Shown here piece after piece: positions 36,103-44,973 of a stretch of 64,000 bases of DNA (position 1 is its first letter; each line of letters starts with the position of its first letter). The stretch lies in the NCBI GenBank assembly GCA_903889245.1, contig CAISWQ010000040.1, positions 20,796-84,795 on the forward strand, given 5' to 3'. The position numbers and the translations under genes are program-made. The notes under the pieces were generated by a model, which worked only from the letters and a program-made list of their open reading frames with translations, was not told the DNA's origin and did not search any database. This stretch comes from an uncultured Lentisphaerota bacterium. Its GTDB lineage: Bacteria; Verrucomicrobiota; Kiritimatiellia; CAIQIC01.

Positions 36103-37041
36103 TCACCGGGGCAGGAAGTTGAGCAGGCCACCGGGCAGGAAATTCTTCAGCCAGTCCCACTCGCTGACGCCGAGGCCGAAGAAGGTTTCGTGCGCGGCGG
36201 TGTCGTAGAGGCCCCAGAGCGTCACCCAGCGCAGTTGCCAGCCGCCGCTGACGAGCAGCGTCTGGCCGCCGGCGTGGAAGCGCGCGCCGACGCCGAGGCA
36301 CAGGCCGGTGCGCTTCACATAGTCCGAGAGCAGCGTTTCTTTTTTCACCGCGCCGGTGTCCGTGAAGTCGCTGGGGAAAAAGTTGAAGACCAGTCCGCCG
36401 GAGAGCAGCACCGCCGGGTCCGTGCTGCTGCCGAAGACGATGACCGGCTCCAGCCGCAGCTTGACCTCCCACGCCGAGACGCCGGTGGTGCGATACCACG
36501 CCTGGCTGGATTCGTTGAAGCACGTGAGCGGACAAGCCTGCGCGAGCGCCTCGAAGATGTTCGCCTGACCCTCGTCCGGCGCGAGATATTTGCGATGAAA
36601 CAGCTCGGATTGGATTTCGATGTCGCGGCCATATTTTTCTTCCAACTTGGAGCCGATGCGCTCGCGGTAAACGCTTTCCTCGTCTGCCATCGCCGGGCTG
36701 ACATGCAACGTGCCGCCCAATTGCTTGCGTGCAATCCGCTGGGCGGTGATCCGCTGGTCGCGAAAGCCGGTGAGCAAGTCCCATGTTCCGCCGTGTCCCA
36801 GCCGGGCCAGCACCGCTTGTGCACCGTCGCGGCAGGTCGTCAGATAGGTCAACACCGGGAACAGGTTGAGCGCAACCTCGCTGTTGCTGGCGCACAAACC
36901 GTTCAGGCGGGTGACATAGGCAGAGAAGTCGGCCCGCAAGGCTTGCGCCGGCAACGGCGCCGGCGCGGCCCGGACCATGCTTGCCAAGCAGAGGGCGCTG
37001 GCCAGGATGGTGGCCGCATAGCGGTGGTTGGGTTTGTTCAT
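36103..37041 (-). CDS. Unrecognised exported protein
   Basis: A 312-residue protein with GAGGAG before the ATG and a signal peptide (about 1-26, ending MVRAA). I recognise no family. The C-terminal 110 residues alternate hydrophobic and polar residues with many Gly and aromatic residues (VLLSGGLVFNFFPSDF, LCLGVGARFHAGGQTLLVSG), as in outer-membrane or beta-barrel edges, and it ends in Phe-Leu-Pro-Arg. Four cysteines are present (LCAS, TCRDG, CPLTC). It precedes nothing in its operon but follows the lipase-like gene? It does not: it lies 11 bases downstream of that gene's stop, so the two are co-transcribed and may act together. Confidence 0.7.
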   Translation of the reverse strand: MNKPNHRYAATILASALCLASMVRAAPAPLPAQALRADFSAYVTRLNGLCASNSEVALNLFPVLTYLTTCRDGAQAVLARLGHGGTWDLLTGFRDQRITAQRIARKQLGGTLHVSPAMADEESVYRERIGSKLEEKYGRDIEIQSELFHRKYLAPDEGQANIFEALAQACPLTCFNESSQAWYRTTGVSAWEVKLRLEPVIVFGSSTDPAVLLSGGLVFNFFPSDFTDTGAVKKETLLSDYVKRTGLCLGVGARFHAGGQTLLVSGGWQLRWVTLWGLYDTAAHETFFGLGVSEWDWLKNFLPGGLLNFLPR

Positions 37042-37052
37042 GGCTGATCTCC

Positions 37053-37952
37053 TCAGGCGCGCAGCAGGCGGCGGAAGGTGGTTTTGAAGGGGGGGGAGGC
37101 CAGATAGACCTCGACGGCGTGGTTGGCCACCATGGCTTTCAGGCGGGCCTCACCAAAGGCAAACTTTTGGACCGTCTGTCGCGCGGTTGCCACGGCCTCG
37201 ATTTCCTGCCCGGAAAATTCCTTCTGGATGTCCGGCAACAGGTGGCCCTTCACGTAGACGTGTGGAATGTTGGGCAACGAATCCTCATAGGTGACCTCTG
37301 CACAGACCAGGTCACGACGGTTGTTGATGAAATTCAAGCGCTGCGGACCCCAGCAGTCGCCGAACGCCCCCAGCAACTCCGTCCGACTAGCGGTCTGATA
37401 TTCCTTGATCAGCTTGCGCATGATCTCCAGCGGATCCGCCACCAAGCCGGGCAGCGGCGAGCACATTCCCAGCGGCGAAGCCAGCAGGATCAGGCTGTGA
37501 AAAAGGTTCTCGCCGGTACTCCCGAAACGCCGCCAGATAACGTGTGGCAACATGGCCGCGCCGAGCGAGTGACCGATCAGCAGTGTGTGCCCCTCTTGCC
37601 CCTTCGTGAGTCGCCTTAGTTTTTTGGCGCACTCGATCTGCAGGAACGTGGACATCTCATGCGCACAGAGATAGAAAAACACATCCTTGTAGAAGTCGCG
37701 CGCCTGCTGATATGCCGTGCCGCCCGCCTGGAGCGGAAAGCCCAGTTGACCTGCCAAGGCGGTGGCGGTGGCGCTGATGTCATATTTTTCATCCAGGGCC
37801 TGTTGGATGTCATCCCACCACAGTCCTTCCACCTGGAGTTTCACGCCGGTCGCCTGCGCCAGCGGCAACAGGAACGGCTCCCACTGCTTCTTAAAGTCTT
37901 CCGCATGTCTGCCGATTCCATGCGCGACGATGACAAGTTTCTGTTGGCTCAT
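37053..37952 (-). CDS. Lipase/alpha-beta hydrolase-like cytoplasmic protein
   Basis: GGAGG precedes the ATG at 37950-37952, which starts directly at the first hydrolase strand (KLVIVAHGIGRHAEDF). The 299-residue protein has the nucleophile elbow GHSLGAAM (Gly-His-Ser-Leu-Gly), following LLI, typical of lipases and esterases. There is no signal peptide. The oxyanion His-Gly block and the elbow are clear; the acid and histidine of the triad cannot be placed with certainty. It resembles PGAP1/DUF676-like hydrolases more than secreted lipases. The next gene in its unit is the unknown exported protein. Confidence 0.78.
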   Translation of the reverse strand: MSQQKLVIVAHGIGRHAEDFKKQWEPFLLPLAQATGVKLQVEGLWWDDIQQALDEKYDISATATALAGQLGFPLQAGGTAYQQARDFYKDVFFYLCAHEMSTFLQIECAKKLRRLTKGQEGHTLLIGHSLGAAMLPHVIWRRFGSTGENLFHSLILLASPLGMCSPLPGLVADPLEIMRKLIKEYQTASRTELLGAFGDCWGPQRLNFINNRRDLVCAEVTYEDSLPNIPHVYVKGHLLPDIQKEFSGQEIEAVATARQTVQKFAFGEARLKAMVANHAVEVYLASPPFKTTFRRLLRA

Positions 37953-38133
37953 CTGCAATCCTCCGGTTGGCGTTGTGCTTTCATGCGCGTTCCCGTTTGT
38001 CCCCATGGCGCGGCCCCTGACCGACGCTGGCGGAAGGGTAGTCCGATGCGCGGCGATGACAAGCCGGAATTTCGGCTTGCGCCGGGGAAGGGTTGGGCGC
38101 AGGAATAGCGGCGCACGAACGGGAAGGAAAACC
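37953..38133. promoter_or_regulatory. Divergent control region between hydrolase and GH92 genes
   Basis: These 181 bases must contain promoters for both directions. CAAGCCG (38060-38066) and CGGCTTG (38073-38079) form a perfect seven-base inverted repeat around a six-base A/T-rich centre, a possible operator. No clear sigma-70 boxes are seen, and unlike most gaps of this size it has no palindrome array. Confidence 0.45.
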
Positions 38134-40467
38134 ATGAAGAGACAGGCGATGATCGTGGCGGCGCTCGCGCTTGCGGGCGGCTGGGCAGCGGCGGCGGAGA
38201 AGACGCCGGTGGATTGGGTGGAGCCGCGCAGCGGCACCTGCTCCTCGCGCTGGATTTTTTTCAGTTCCGCGTGCCGCCCGTTCGGCTTGGTCAACTTGAG
38301 CCCGGACACGAAGACCGGCGGCGACTGGGGCTGCGGCTACCTCTATAACGAGAAAAAAATCCGCTGCTTCAGCCACCTCCACGGCTGGCAGCTCTACGGC
38401 CTCGCCACCATGCCGTTCACCGGCGAGAGCAAGGGCCACCTCGGCATGGACGCCTACCAGTCCGACTTCTCGCACGACAACGAGGTCGTCCAGCCCGGCT
38501 ATCACAAGGTCGTGCTGCAAACCTACGGCGTCACCGCGGAACTGACCTCGACGATGCGCGTGGGCCTGCACCGCTACACGTTCCCGAAAGACGCGCCCGT
38601 CGGTGTGCTGCTCGATACCGGCGCGACGTTGATGGATAAGATCGCGTCGAGCGCCGTGAAGAAAATCAGCGCGACGGAAGTCGAGGGCCACGCCGTGATG
38701 GCGCCGACCTCGCGCCGGCCGAAGCCGTTCACCGTCTATTTCGTCGCGCAGTTCAACCGCCCGATGCAGAGCTTCGGCGCGTGGCGCGAAGGCCAACCGC
38801 TCGCCGACGTAAGCGCGGTGGAAGGCAAGGGCGCCGGCGTGTGGGTCAAGTTCGCGCCGGATGCCGCGTCGCTACTGATGAAGGTCGCGCTCTCCTTCAC
38901 CAGCCTCGATGGCGCGCGGCGTAATCTCGCGGCGGAGTTGCCGCACTGGGACTTCGACCGTGTCGTCAGCGATTCGCGCGACGAATGGAACCGCCAGCTC
39001 GGCAAGATCGAGGTTGCCGGCGGCACGCCGCAGGAACGCACGCGCTTCTATACCGACCTCTGGCACTCGTTGCTCGGCCGCCGCGTGATCAGCGACGTCG
39101 ACGGCAGCTATCCCGACAACACCGGCGACGCGACGCGCATCTGCAAGGTGCACACCGGCGCCGACGGCCAGCCGCTCTTCCCGCACCACAACTTCGACGC
39201 GTTCTGGGGCGCGCACTGGTCGATCAACCTGCTCTGGTCGCTCGCCTATCCCGAGGTCATCGACGCCTTCTGCAACTCGATGCTCGACATGTACCGCAAC
39301 GGCGGGCTGGTTCCGCGCGGCCCGAGCGGCGGCAACTACACCTTCGTCATGATCGGCGACCCGGCCGTTTCGCTCTTCGCCGCCGCGTGGCACAAGAACA
39401 TCCGCAGCTACGACGGCGCCACCGCCTACGAGGGGCTGCGCAAGAACGCGTTCCCCGGCGGCATCCGCGACCACGCCGGTTACGAGCACGACCGCAAGAA
39501 CGCGGCGGGCGGCGGCACGAAGTATTATGTCGAGCGCGGCTACGTGCCCGAGGGCATCGAGGGCAAGGGCGGTCACAAGGATGGCGCTTCCATGACTCTC
39601 GAATACGCCTACCAGGATTGGTGCCTCGCCGAGCTCGCCGCGAGCCTCGGCAAGACCGACGACGCGCAGCTCTTCGCCGCGCGCGCGCAGAACTACACCA
39701 ACCTTTGGGACGGCGCGGCCGGCTGGATGCACCCGCGCAACAAGGATGGCTCCTTCATCAAAAACTTCGCGCCCGTCGGCGAGAAAGGAAAGAGCTTCAC
39801 GACGAAAGGCTTTTGCGAGGCCACCGGCGCGATCTACACCCACCACGTCCCGCAGGACCCGCGCGGCCTGATGCGCCTGTTCGGCGGGCCGGCAAAATAT
39901 GCCGCCGCGCTCGACGCGCAGTTCAAGCGCGCTGTGCCGCAGCACTTCATCATCCCGCACGGCGAGCACGGCGGCGCGTGGATTGATTACGAGAACCAGC
40001 CCTCGACCGGCATGGCCCACATGTTCAACTACGCCGGCACGCCGTGGCTCGCGCAGCAGTGGGTGCGCGAGGTACGCCGCGTCGTCTTCAGCGACATCTC
40101 GCCGCAGGATGGCTACCACGGCGACGAGGACCAGGGGCAGATGGGCGCGCTCGCCGCGTTGATGGCGATCGGCCTTTTCGATGAGCAGGGCGGCTGCGCG
40201 CAAAAGCCCACATGGCAGCTCACCGCGCCTGTGTTTGACCGCGTCACGATTCATCTGAACGGCGCGTATGGCCCCGGCAAAGATTTCACAATCATCGCGC
40301 ACAACCAGAAGCCGGAAAATATTTACATCCAGTCGGCCAAGCTCAACGGCCAGCCGCTGACTGCCTGCTGGTTCTATCACGCCGACCTCGCCAAGGGCGG
40401 CACCCTCGAACTCGACCTCGGCCCGCAGCCGAACAAAAACTGGGGCGTCACCCCGCCGCTGCCATGA
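38134..40467 (+). CDS. Exported GH92 alpha-mannosidase-like glycosidase
   Basis: A GGAAGG site precedes the ATG at 38134; upstream residues in the open frame are unlike the family. The 777-residue protein has a signal peptide (about 1-21). GH92 landmarks are present: PFGLVNLSPDT and SHLHGWQLYG near the N-terminus, FYTDLWHSLL, HNFDAFWGAHWSINLLWSL with RNGGLVPRG, FCEATGAIYTHHVPQD, and the DEDQGQMGALAAL block, which corresponds to the general-base region. GH92 enzymes are calcium-dependent inverting exo-alpha-mannosidases. Blocks diverge from the well-known ones, so the linkage is not assigned. The stop overlaps the next small gene by ATGA. Confidence 0.88.
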   Translation: MKRQAMIVAALALAGGWAAAAEKTPVDWVEPRSGTCSSRWIFFSSACRPFGLVNLSPDTKTGGDWGCGYLYNEKKIRCFSHLHGWQLYGLATMPFTGESKGHLGMDAYQSDFSHDNEVVQPGYHKVVLQTYGVTAELTSTMRVGLHRYTFPKDAPVGVLLDTGATLMDKIASSAVKKISATEVEGHAVMAPTSRRPKPFTVYFVAQFNRPMQSFGAWREGQPLADVSAVEGKGAGVWVKFAPDAASLLMKVALSFTSLDGARRNLAAELPHWDFDRVVSDSRDEWNRQLGKIEVAGGTPQERTRFYTDLWHSLLGRRVISDVDGSYPDNTGDATRICKVHTGADGQPLFPHHNFDAFWGAHWSINLLWSLAYPEVIDAFCNSMLDMYRNGGLVPRGPSGGNYTFVMIGDPAVSLFAAAWHKNIRSYDGATAYEGLRKNAFPGGIRDHAGYEHDRKNAAGGGTKYYVERGYVPEGIEGKGGHKDGASMTLEYAYQDWCLAELAASLGKTDDAQLFAARAQNYTNLWDGAAGWMHPRNKDGSFIKNFAPVGEKGKSFTTKGFCEATGAIYTHHVPQDPRGLMRLFGGPAKYAAALDAQFKRAVPQHFIIPHGEHGGAWIDYENQPSTGMAHMFNYAGTPWLAQQWVREVRRVVFSDISPQDGYHGDEDQGQMGALAALMAIGLFDEQGGCAQKPTWQLTAPVFDRVTIHLNGAYGPGKDFTIIAHNQKPENIYIQSAKLNGQPLTACWFYHADLAKGGTLELDLGPQPNKNWGVTPPLP

Positions 40468-40835
40468 AAAGACTTCTCACCAACCTGGGTATGTTTGTGT
40501 GGTTTGTCACCGCCGCTGTTGCCCTGTTGTGGTGGGCGGAAATTTTCTATCGCCTGTTCTTGTTCTTTACCGATTATCATGCCACTCGCTGGGAAAATCA
40601 TGTGGATGATAGTTATTTCCCTTTCACCCATTTTCTTTTAGCGTGCTTTGTGACCGCCGGCGCTTTTTCTGGTTTCATTCTCGGCAAATTCAAACCACTG
40701 CGTCCGGCCATTGCCATTAGCCCAGCTATGTTGGGTGTCTTCGCTTGGCTAACTGTACTGATCATGCACCATACTGGTTTGCTCATCGGTTATTGCGAGT
40801 GGATGTCCAGAATCAAGGGGTTTCCAGTTCCATAG
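40464..40835 (+). CDS. Small membrane protein, low GC for the window
   Basis: A 123-residue protein with three hydrophobic segments (about 8-34, 55-77 and 83-107). It starts inside the GH92 stop (ATGA overlap), which argues that it is real and co-translated. The codon use is visibly more A/T-rich than the neighbours, which may mean recent acquisition or just membrane-protein composition. I recognise no family. Two AGTGGAC direct repeats (40839-40845 and 40859-40865) follow its stop. Confidence 0.65.
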   Translation: MKRLLTNLGMFVWFVTAAVALLWWAEIFYRLFLFFTDYHATRWENHVDDSYFPFTHFLLACFVTAGAFSGFILGKFKPLRPAIAISPAMLGVFAWLTVLIMHHTGLLIGYCEWMSRIKGFPVP

Positions 40836-40891
40836 GAAAGTGGACTCTTCTTGGTTTTAGTGGACAGTCCGAACGCGATGGTTTGGTGTGC

Positions 40892-41006
40892 GATTTTCCA
40901 AGCCTTGGAAAAAATGTGAAGTGTTTTTCCAAGGCTCAGAAAAGTTGGCGGTGAAAGTTTCCAATGCTTGGAAAAAACGCTGTTTTCATTTCCAATCCTT
41001 GGAAAA
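40892..41006. repeat. Phased palindrome array H (4 units)
   Basis: Units are centred at 40903, 40934, 40966 and 40997, with steps of 31, 32 and 31 bp. The second has lost its right half (CCAAGGCTCAG). The array ends about 24 bases before the start codon of the mannosidase, so it spans the likely promoter and leader of that gene. Confidence 0.92.
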
Positions 41007-41029
41007 GTCGGACGCGAAAGGAGTCGGCC

Positions 41030-44000
41030 ATGAAGAGGTTATTGCTGGCGGTGGGTTTGGTTCCGTTCGCGGCGCGGGCGGTGTTCACGCCGCTGGTGCC
41101 GCTGGAATCGCCGCAGATCATCGGCGGCGCGCCGGCGTTCGGTGGCGGCTGGGATGCGCGCAACATTTTCGATGGCAACCTGCGCACGGCCTACGCCTCG
41201 GCGAGCAAGGGCGCGGCGACGTTCCTCGATTTCGATTTTGGCAAACCGGTGGCGCTGGTGGCGTTCAAGCACGTTGACCGCGACGATCCGGCCACCGTCA
41301 AGGCGGCGAAACTGCTTTTCAGCGACAAGCCTGACTTCAGCGCGTCGCTCGCCACGGTCGCGGTTGCGCACGTGGATCAGCGCGCGGGCGTCACGCTCGC
41401 CAGCTTCGCGCCCGTCACCGCGCGCTACGTGCGCTGGCAGGTGACGGCGATCAACGCCAAGGGCCATGCCGCGGTCGGCGGCGCGGAGTTCGCCTTCTTC
41501 ACCACCGCCGCGCCGGATGCCACGCCGGTCCGCGACCAGCTTCGGGTTCGTGCTGCGCCTGTCGTGCTCGCGCAGGAGGGCAAGCAACTCCAGCCGGTGG
41601 ATATTGCCGTACAGCACGACTACGCGGAAGCCGCCGAAGCGACACTCGAAGTTGCTGGCGTGGCGCCGGTCGCGCTCCAGCTCAAGCCGGGCGGCGCAAC
41701 GCACGAGCTGCTGCTGCCCGCCGTGCAGCACGAGGAGTCGTTGCCGGTGGTGCTGAAGGTGGCCGGGCAGGTCATTGTGCAGACGAATTTCATTCACCGG
41801 CCGGTGCGGCAGCTCACGGTCTATCTGCTGCCGCACTCGCACCACGACCTCGGCTACACGGCGCTGCAGCCGGAGATCCAGGCGAAGCAGATGAGCAACC
41901 TTGTCGTCGCGGCGCGGCTGGCGGCGGCGACGCAGACGAACGCGCCCGGCGCGCGCTACCGCTGGAACGCCGAGGTGCTCTGGAGCCTCGACGATCTCGA
42001 GCGCCTGCAACCGGCGGCGGCAAAGGAGGTCGTCGCCGCGATCCGCAATGGCTGGATCGAACCGCAAGCGCTCTATGACAACCTGCTGACGGGCCTGGCG
42101 ACACCGGAGGAGCTGCTGCGCCACCTGCGCTACGCGAAGCTGCTCGAGGCGAGGACCGGCGTCGGCATCGAGAGCGCGATGATCAGCGACGTGCCGGGCC
42201 TGACGTGGGGCACGGCGGCCGCGCTCGTCGCCGCGAACGTGAAATATATTTCCGACGGCGTGAACTATTGCGACCGCATCGGCAGCGCGCTGGTCGCGTG
42301 GCAGGACAAGCCGTTCTGGTGGGCGCCCGCTTCCGGCCGCGGGCGCGTGCTGGTGTGGACGCCGTATCTCGGTTACGCCGCGTCGCATCTCTGGGGTGTG
42401 CTGACCGCGCCCAAGGCGCAGCAGCGGCTGCTCGACCGGCTGCGCGAACTCGATGAACAGAAATATCCCTACGACATCGTGCAGATGCGTTGGAGCGGTT
42501 TCGGCGATAACGCCGTGCCGGACCCGACGCTCGTGGATGCGGTGCTGGCGTGGAACGCAAAGTATGTCTGGCCGCGCCTCCTCATCTCCACCGCGGGCGA
42601 CATGTTCCGCGACTTCGAGCGCCGCTACGGCGACCAGTTGCCGGTCTATCGCGGCGACTTCACGCCCTACTGGGAGGACGGCGCCGGCTCGACTGCGCGC
42701 GAGACCGCGTTGAACCGCTGCGCCGCCGAACGGCTGGTGCAGGCGGAAACGGTCTTTGCGCTCTCGCCCGAGGCCAGGTTCCCCTCCGGTGAGTTCCGCT
42801 CTGCGTGGCGCAACGTGCTGATGTACACCGAGCACACATGGGGCGCGCATTGCAGCGTCAGCCAGCCGGACAGCGAGTTCACCAAGGGCCAGTGGAAAAT
42901 CAAGCAGGCCTTCGCGCTCGACGCCGATGTGCAGTCGCAGAAGCTGCTCGCCAAGGCCGCCGCCGCGCGCGGCGCGGTCAGCAACTGCGCCGTGGATGTC
43001 TTCAACACCGCCAACTGGCCGCGCACCGATGTGGTCCTGATTCCCAAACGTCTGTGCCCCGTGGGCGATAGTCTCGTGGATGCGGCGGGCCGCGCCGTGC
43101 CGTCGCAGCGGCTGGCCTCTGGCGAACTGGCGGTGCTGGTGGAAAATCTGCCGCCGCTATCCGGGCGGCGGCTGTTTGCGGGTCCCGGTCCGGCGACGAA
43201 GCGGGGCGCGGCCAGCGCAACCATGAACGGCGTGGCCAACGAATGGCTGACGGCGCAGCTTGACCCCAAGAGCGGCGCGGTCTGCGAGCTGCGCTTCAAA
43301 GGCCATGACGAAAATCTCGTCGATGCCGCGAGCGGCACGGCGCTGAACGATTACTTCTATCTGCCCGGCGCTGATCTGAAAGGCCTTCAGCGCAACGGCG
43401 CGCCGCGCATCAGCATCGCCGACGCCGGCCCGCTCGTTGCGACGCTGCGGATCGAGTCCGACGCGCCCGGTTGCAAGCAGCTCGTCCGCGAGGTCCGCGT
43501 CGTCAGCGGCCAGCCGCGCCTCGAGTTCGCCAACCGCCTCGACAAGCTCGCCGTGCGCGAGGTCGAGGGGGCGCACATCGGCTTCGGCTTCCGCGTGCCG
43601 GAGGGACAGGTGCGGCTTGATACACAGTTCGGCGTGACGCGGCCCGAACTCGATCAAATCCCCGGCGCGTGCAAGAACTGGTTCAGCGTCAGCCGTTGGG
43701 CCGATGTCTCCAACAGCAAGATGGGTGTGCTGCTGGCGACGCTGGATACGCCGCTGATCGAGGTCGGCGGCCTCACCGCCAACGTGCCGCGTCACCAGCC
43801 GGACCCGTGGAAGCCGTGGCTGCAAAAAATCGGGCCGACGCAAACGCTCTACTCGTGGATCCTGAACAACCACTGGCACACGAACTACAAGGCCGACCAG
43901 GACGGCCTGCTGGAATTCCGCTATGCCGTGCAACCGCACCGTGGCGGCTTCGATGCGCTCGCCGCGGCACGCTTCGGCGTCGAGCGTTGCCAGCCGCTGC

Positions 44001-44281
44001 TCGTCACGCCCGCGCACGGGCCGGCGCCGGTGGCCGTGCCGCGCCTGACGGTCGAGCCGGACACTGTCATCGTCTCCGCGCTCAAGCCCGCCGATGACGG
44101 CCGCGGCTGGCTTGTGCGGCTCTACGGCGCGTCCGGCCGCGACGAAGTCGTGCGCTTGAAGTGGAGCGCGCCCGCGCCGGCGCAGACGTTCATCAGCAAC
44201 CTCGGCGAGTATCCGCTCGTGCCCGCGCCGGAAAAAATCCGCGTCCCCGCCTGGGGCCTCGTCACGCTGCGCGTGGAGTAA
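41030..44281 (+). CDS. Exported GH38-like alpha-mannosidase with N-terminal discoidin-type domain
   Basis: AAGGAG seven bases before the ATG at 41030 sets the start. The 1083-residue protein has a signal peptide (about 1-18). Residues about 25-160 resemble an F5/8 type C domain (WDARNIFDGNLRTAY, RYVRWQVTAINAKG). From about 262 the GH38 catalytic barrel begins: LLPHSHHDLGYT (269-276 holds the zinc-binding His and Asp cluster), YRWNAEVLWSLDD, then AMISDVPGLTW. A long beta-rich C-terminal half follows, as in GH38. The Gly-Tyr in place of Gly-Trp in the first motif is a small deviation. It should hydrolyse alpha-mannosides or a related linkage, extracellularly, next to GH92. Confidence 0.86.
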   Translation: MKRLLLAVGLVPFAARAVFTPLVPLESPQIIGGAPAFGGGWDARNIFDGNLRTAYASASKGAATFLDFDFGKPVALVAFKHVDRDDPATVKAAKLLFSDKPDFSASLATVAVAHVDQRAGVTLASFAPVTARYVRWQVTAINAKGHAAVGGAEFAFFTTAAPDATPVRDQLRVRAAPVVLAQEGKQLQPVDIAVQHDYAEAAEATLEVAGVAPVALQLKPGGATHELLLPAVQHEESLPVVLKVAGQVIVQTNFIHRPVRQLTVYLLPHSHHDLGYTALQPEIQAKQMSNLVVAARLAAATQTNAPGARYRWNAEVLWSLDDLERLQPAAAKEVVAAIRNGWIEPQALYDNLLTGLATPEELLRHLRYAKLLEARTGVGIESAMISDVPGLTWGTAAALVAANVKYISDGVNYCDRIGSALVAWQDKPFWWAPASGRGRVLVWTPYLGYAASHLWGVLTAPKAQQRLLDRLRELDEQKYPYDIVQMRWSGFGDNAVPDPTLVDAVLAWNAKYVWPRLLISTAGDMFRDFERRYGDQLPVYRGDFTPYWEDGAGSTARETALNRCAAERLVQAETVFALSPEARFPSGEFRSAWRNVLMYTEHTWGAHCSVSQPDSEFTKGQWKIKQAFALDADVQSQKLLAKAAAARGAVSNCAVDVFNTANWPRTDVVLIPKRLCPVGDSLVDAAGRAVPSQRLASGELAVLVENLPPLSGRRLFAGPGPATKRGAASATMNGVANEWLTAQLDPKSGAVCELRFKGHDENLVDAASGTALNDYFYLPGADLKGLQRNGAPRISIADAGPLVATLRIESDAPGCKQLVREVRVVSGQPRLEFANRLDKLAVREVEGAHIGFGFRVPEGQVRLDTQFGVTRPELDQIPGACKNWFSVSRWADVSNSKMGVLLATLDTPLIEVGGLTANVPRHQPDPWKPWLQKIGPTQTLYSWILNNHWHTNYKADQDGLLEFRYAVQPHRGGFDALAAARFGVERCQPLLVTPAHGPAPVAVPRLTVEPDTVIVSALKPADDGRGWLVRLYGASGRDEVVRLKWSAPAPAQTFISNLGEYPLVPAPEKIRVPAWGLVTLRVE

Positions 44282-44963
44282 GTCCCAGGATTTTAAGCAC
44301 GGCGACGGTGTCGGCGAGGTTGGGCAGGACGGCGTCGGCGCCGGCGGCTTGCAGCTCGGCGGCGGTCGGGCGGCCGGTGGCGACGGCGAGGCAGTGCGCG
44401 CCAAGCGCCTGCGCCGCGGCGACATCGAAAGGTGTGTCACCGATGAGCCACACGGCGGAAAAATCCTCACCCTGCGGCAGTGTGGCGCGCAGCCGCGCAA
44501 GCGCGGCGCGGGCGATATCGGCGCGGTCGGCGTGGTCATCGGAGTAGCCGCCGTGCGCGAAGTGGTGGTGCAGGCCCACGTGCCGGAGCTTGATGCGCGC
44601 GGTGGATTCGATGTTGCCGGTGACGACGCCGAGCGCGACGCGGTCATCGGCCGCAAGCGCCGCCAGCAGCTCGGCCACACCCGGATGCCGCGTCGAGGCC
44701 GCACCCGCCGCGAGTTGCTCCAGCTCGACCGCCAGTGCCGCAAAAAATTCCCGCTGCTTCGCGGCCGTCAGTTCCGCGCCGTGCCGCGCGAAAATTTTCC
44801 GGAGCACGTTGAGGTCGGTGTTGCCGTGGAACTGGATGTAGGCGATGTCGTCGCGCCAGTCGAAAACTTTTTCCAAGGCTTGGACGAACGATCGGCGTCC
44901 CGCGCCGTGAAAATCCATCAGTGTGCCGTCAATGTCGAAGAGGATGGCGAAGCGGGTGGGCAT
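44262..44963 (-). CDS. HAD-superfamily phosphatase
   Basis: A 233-residue hydrolase with all HAD motifs: LFDIDGTLMD (Asp nucleophile and acid, residues about 9-13), GVVTGN for motif II, a Lys/Arg in TARIKLRHVG for motif III, and LIGDTPFDVAAA for motif IV. It resembles phosphoglycolate-phosphatase-like members with an alpha-helical cap. The 3' end overlaps the convergent mannosidase gene by 20 bases. Inside it, at 44873-44883, is one exact palindrome core of the intergenic family, read as Gln-Ala-Leu-Glu-Lys. Confidence 0.9.
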   Translation of the reverse strand: MPTRFAILFDIDGTLMDFHGAGRRSFVQALEKVFDWRDDIAYIQFHGNTDLNVLRKIFARHGAELTAAKQREFFAALAVELEQLAAGAASTRHPGVAELLAALAADDRVALGVVTGNIESTARIKLRHVGLHHHFAHGGYSDDHADRADIARAALARLRATLPQGEDFSAVWLIGDTPFDVAAAQALGAHCLAVATGRPTAAELQAAGADAVLPNLADTVAVLKILGLTPRAA

Positions 44964-44973
44964 GGTGGTGCGA

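Noticed and set aside
40836..40880. A complete insertion-sequence end at the AGTGGAC direct repeats
   Set aside because: No transposase gene, inverted repeat or target duplication is visible; kept only as a low-interest observation.
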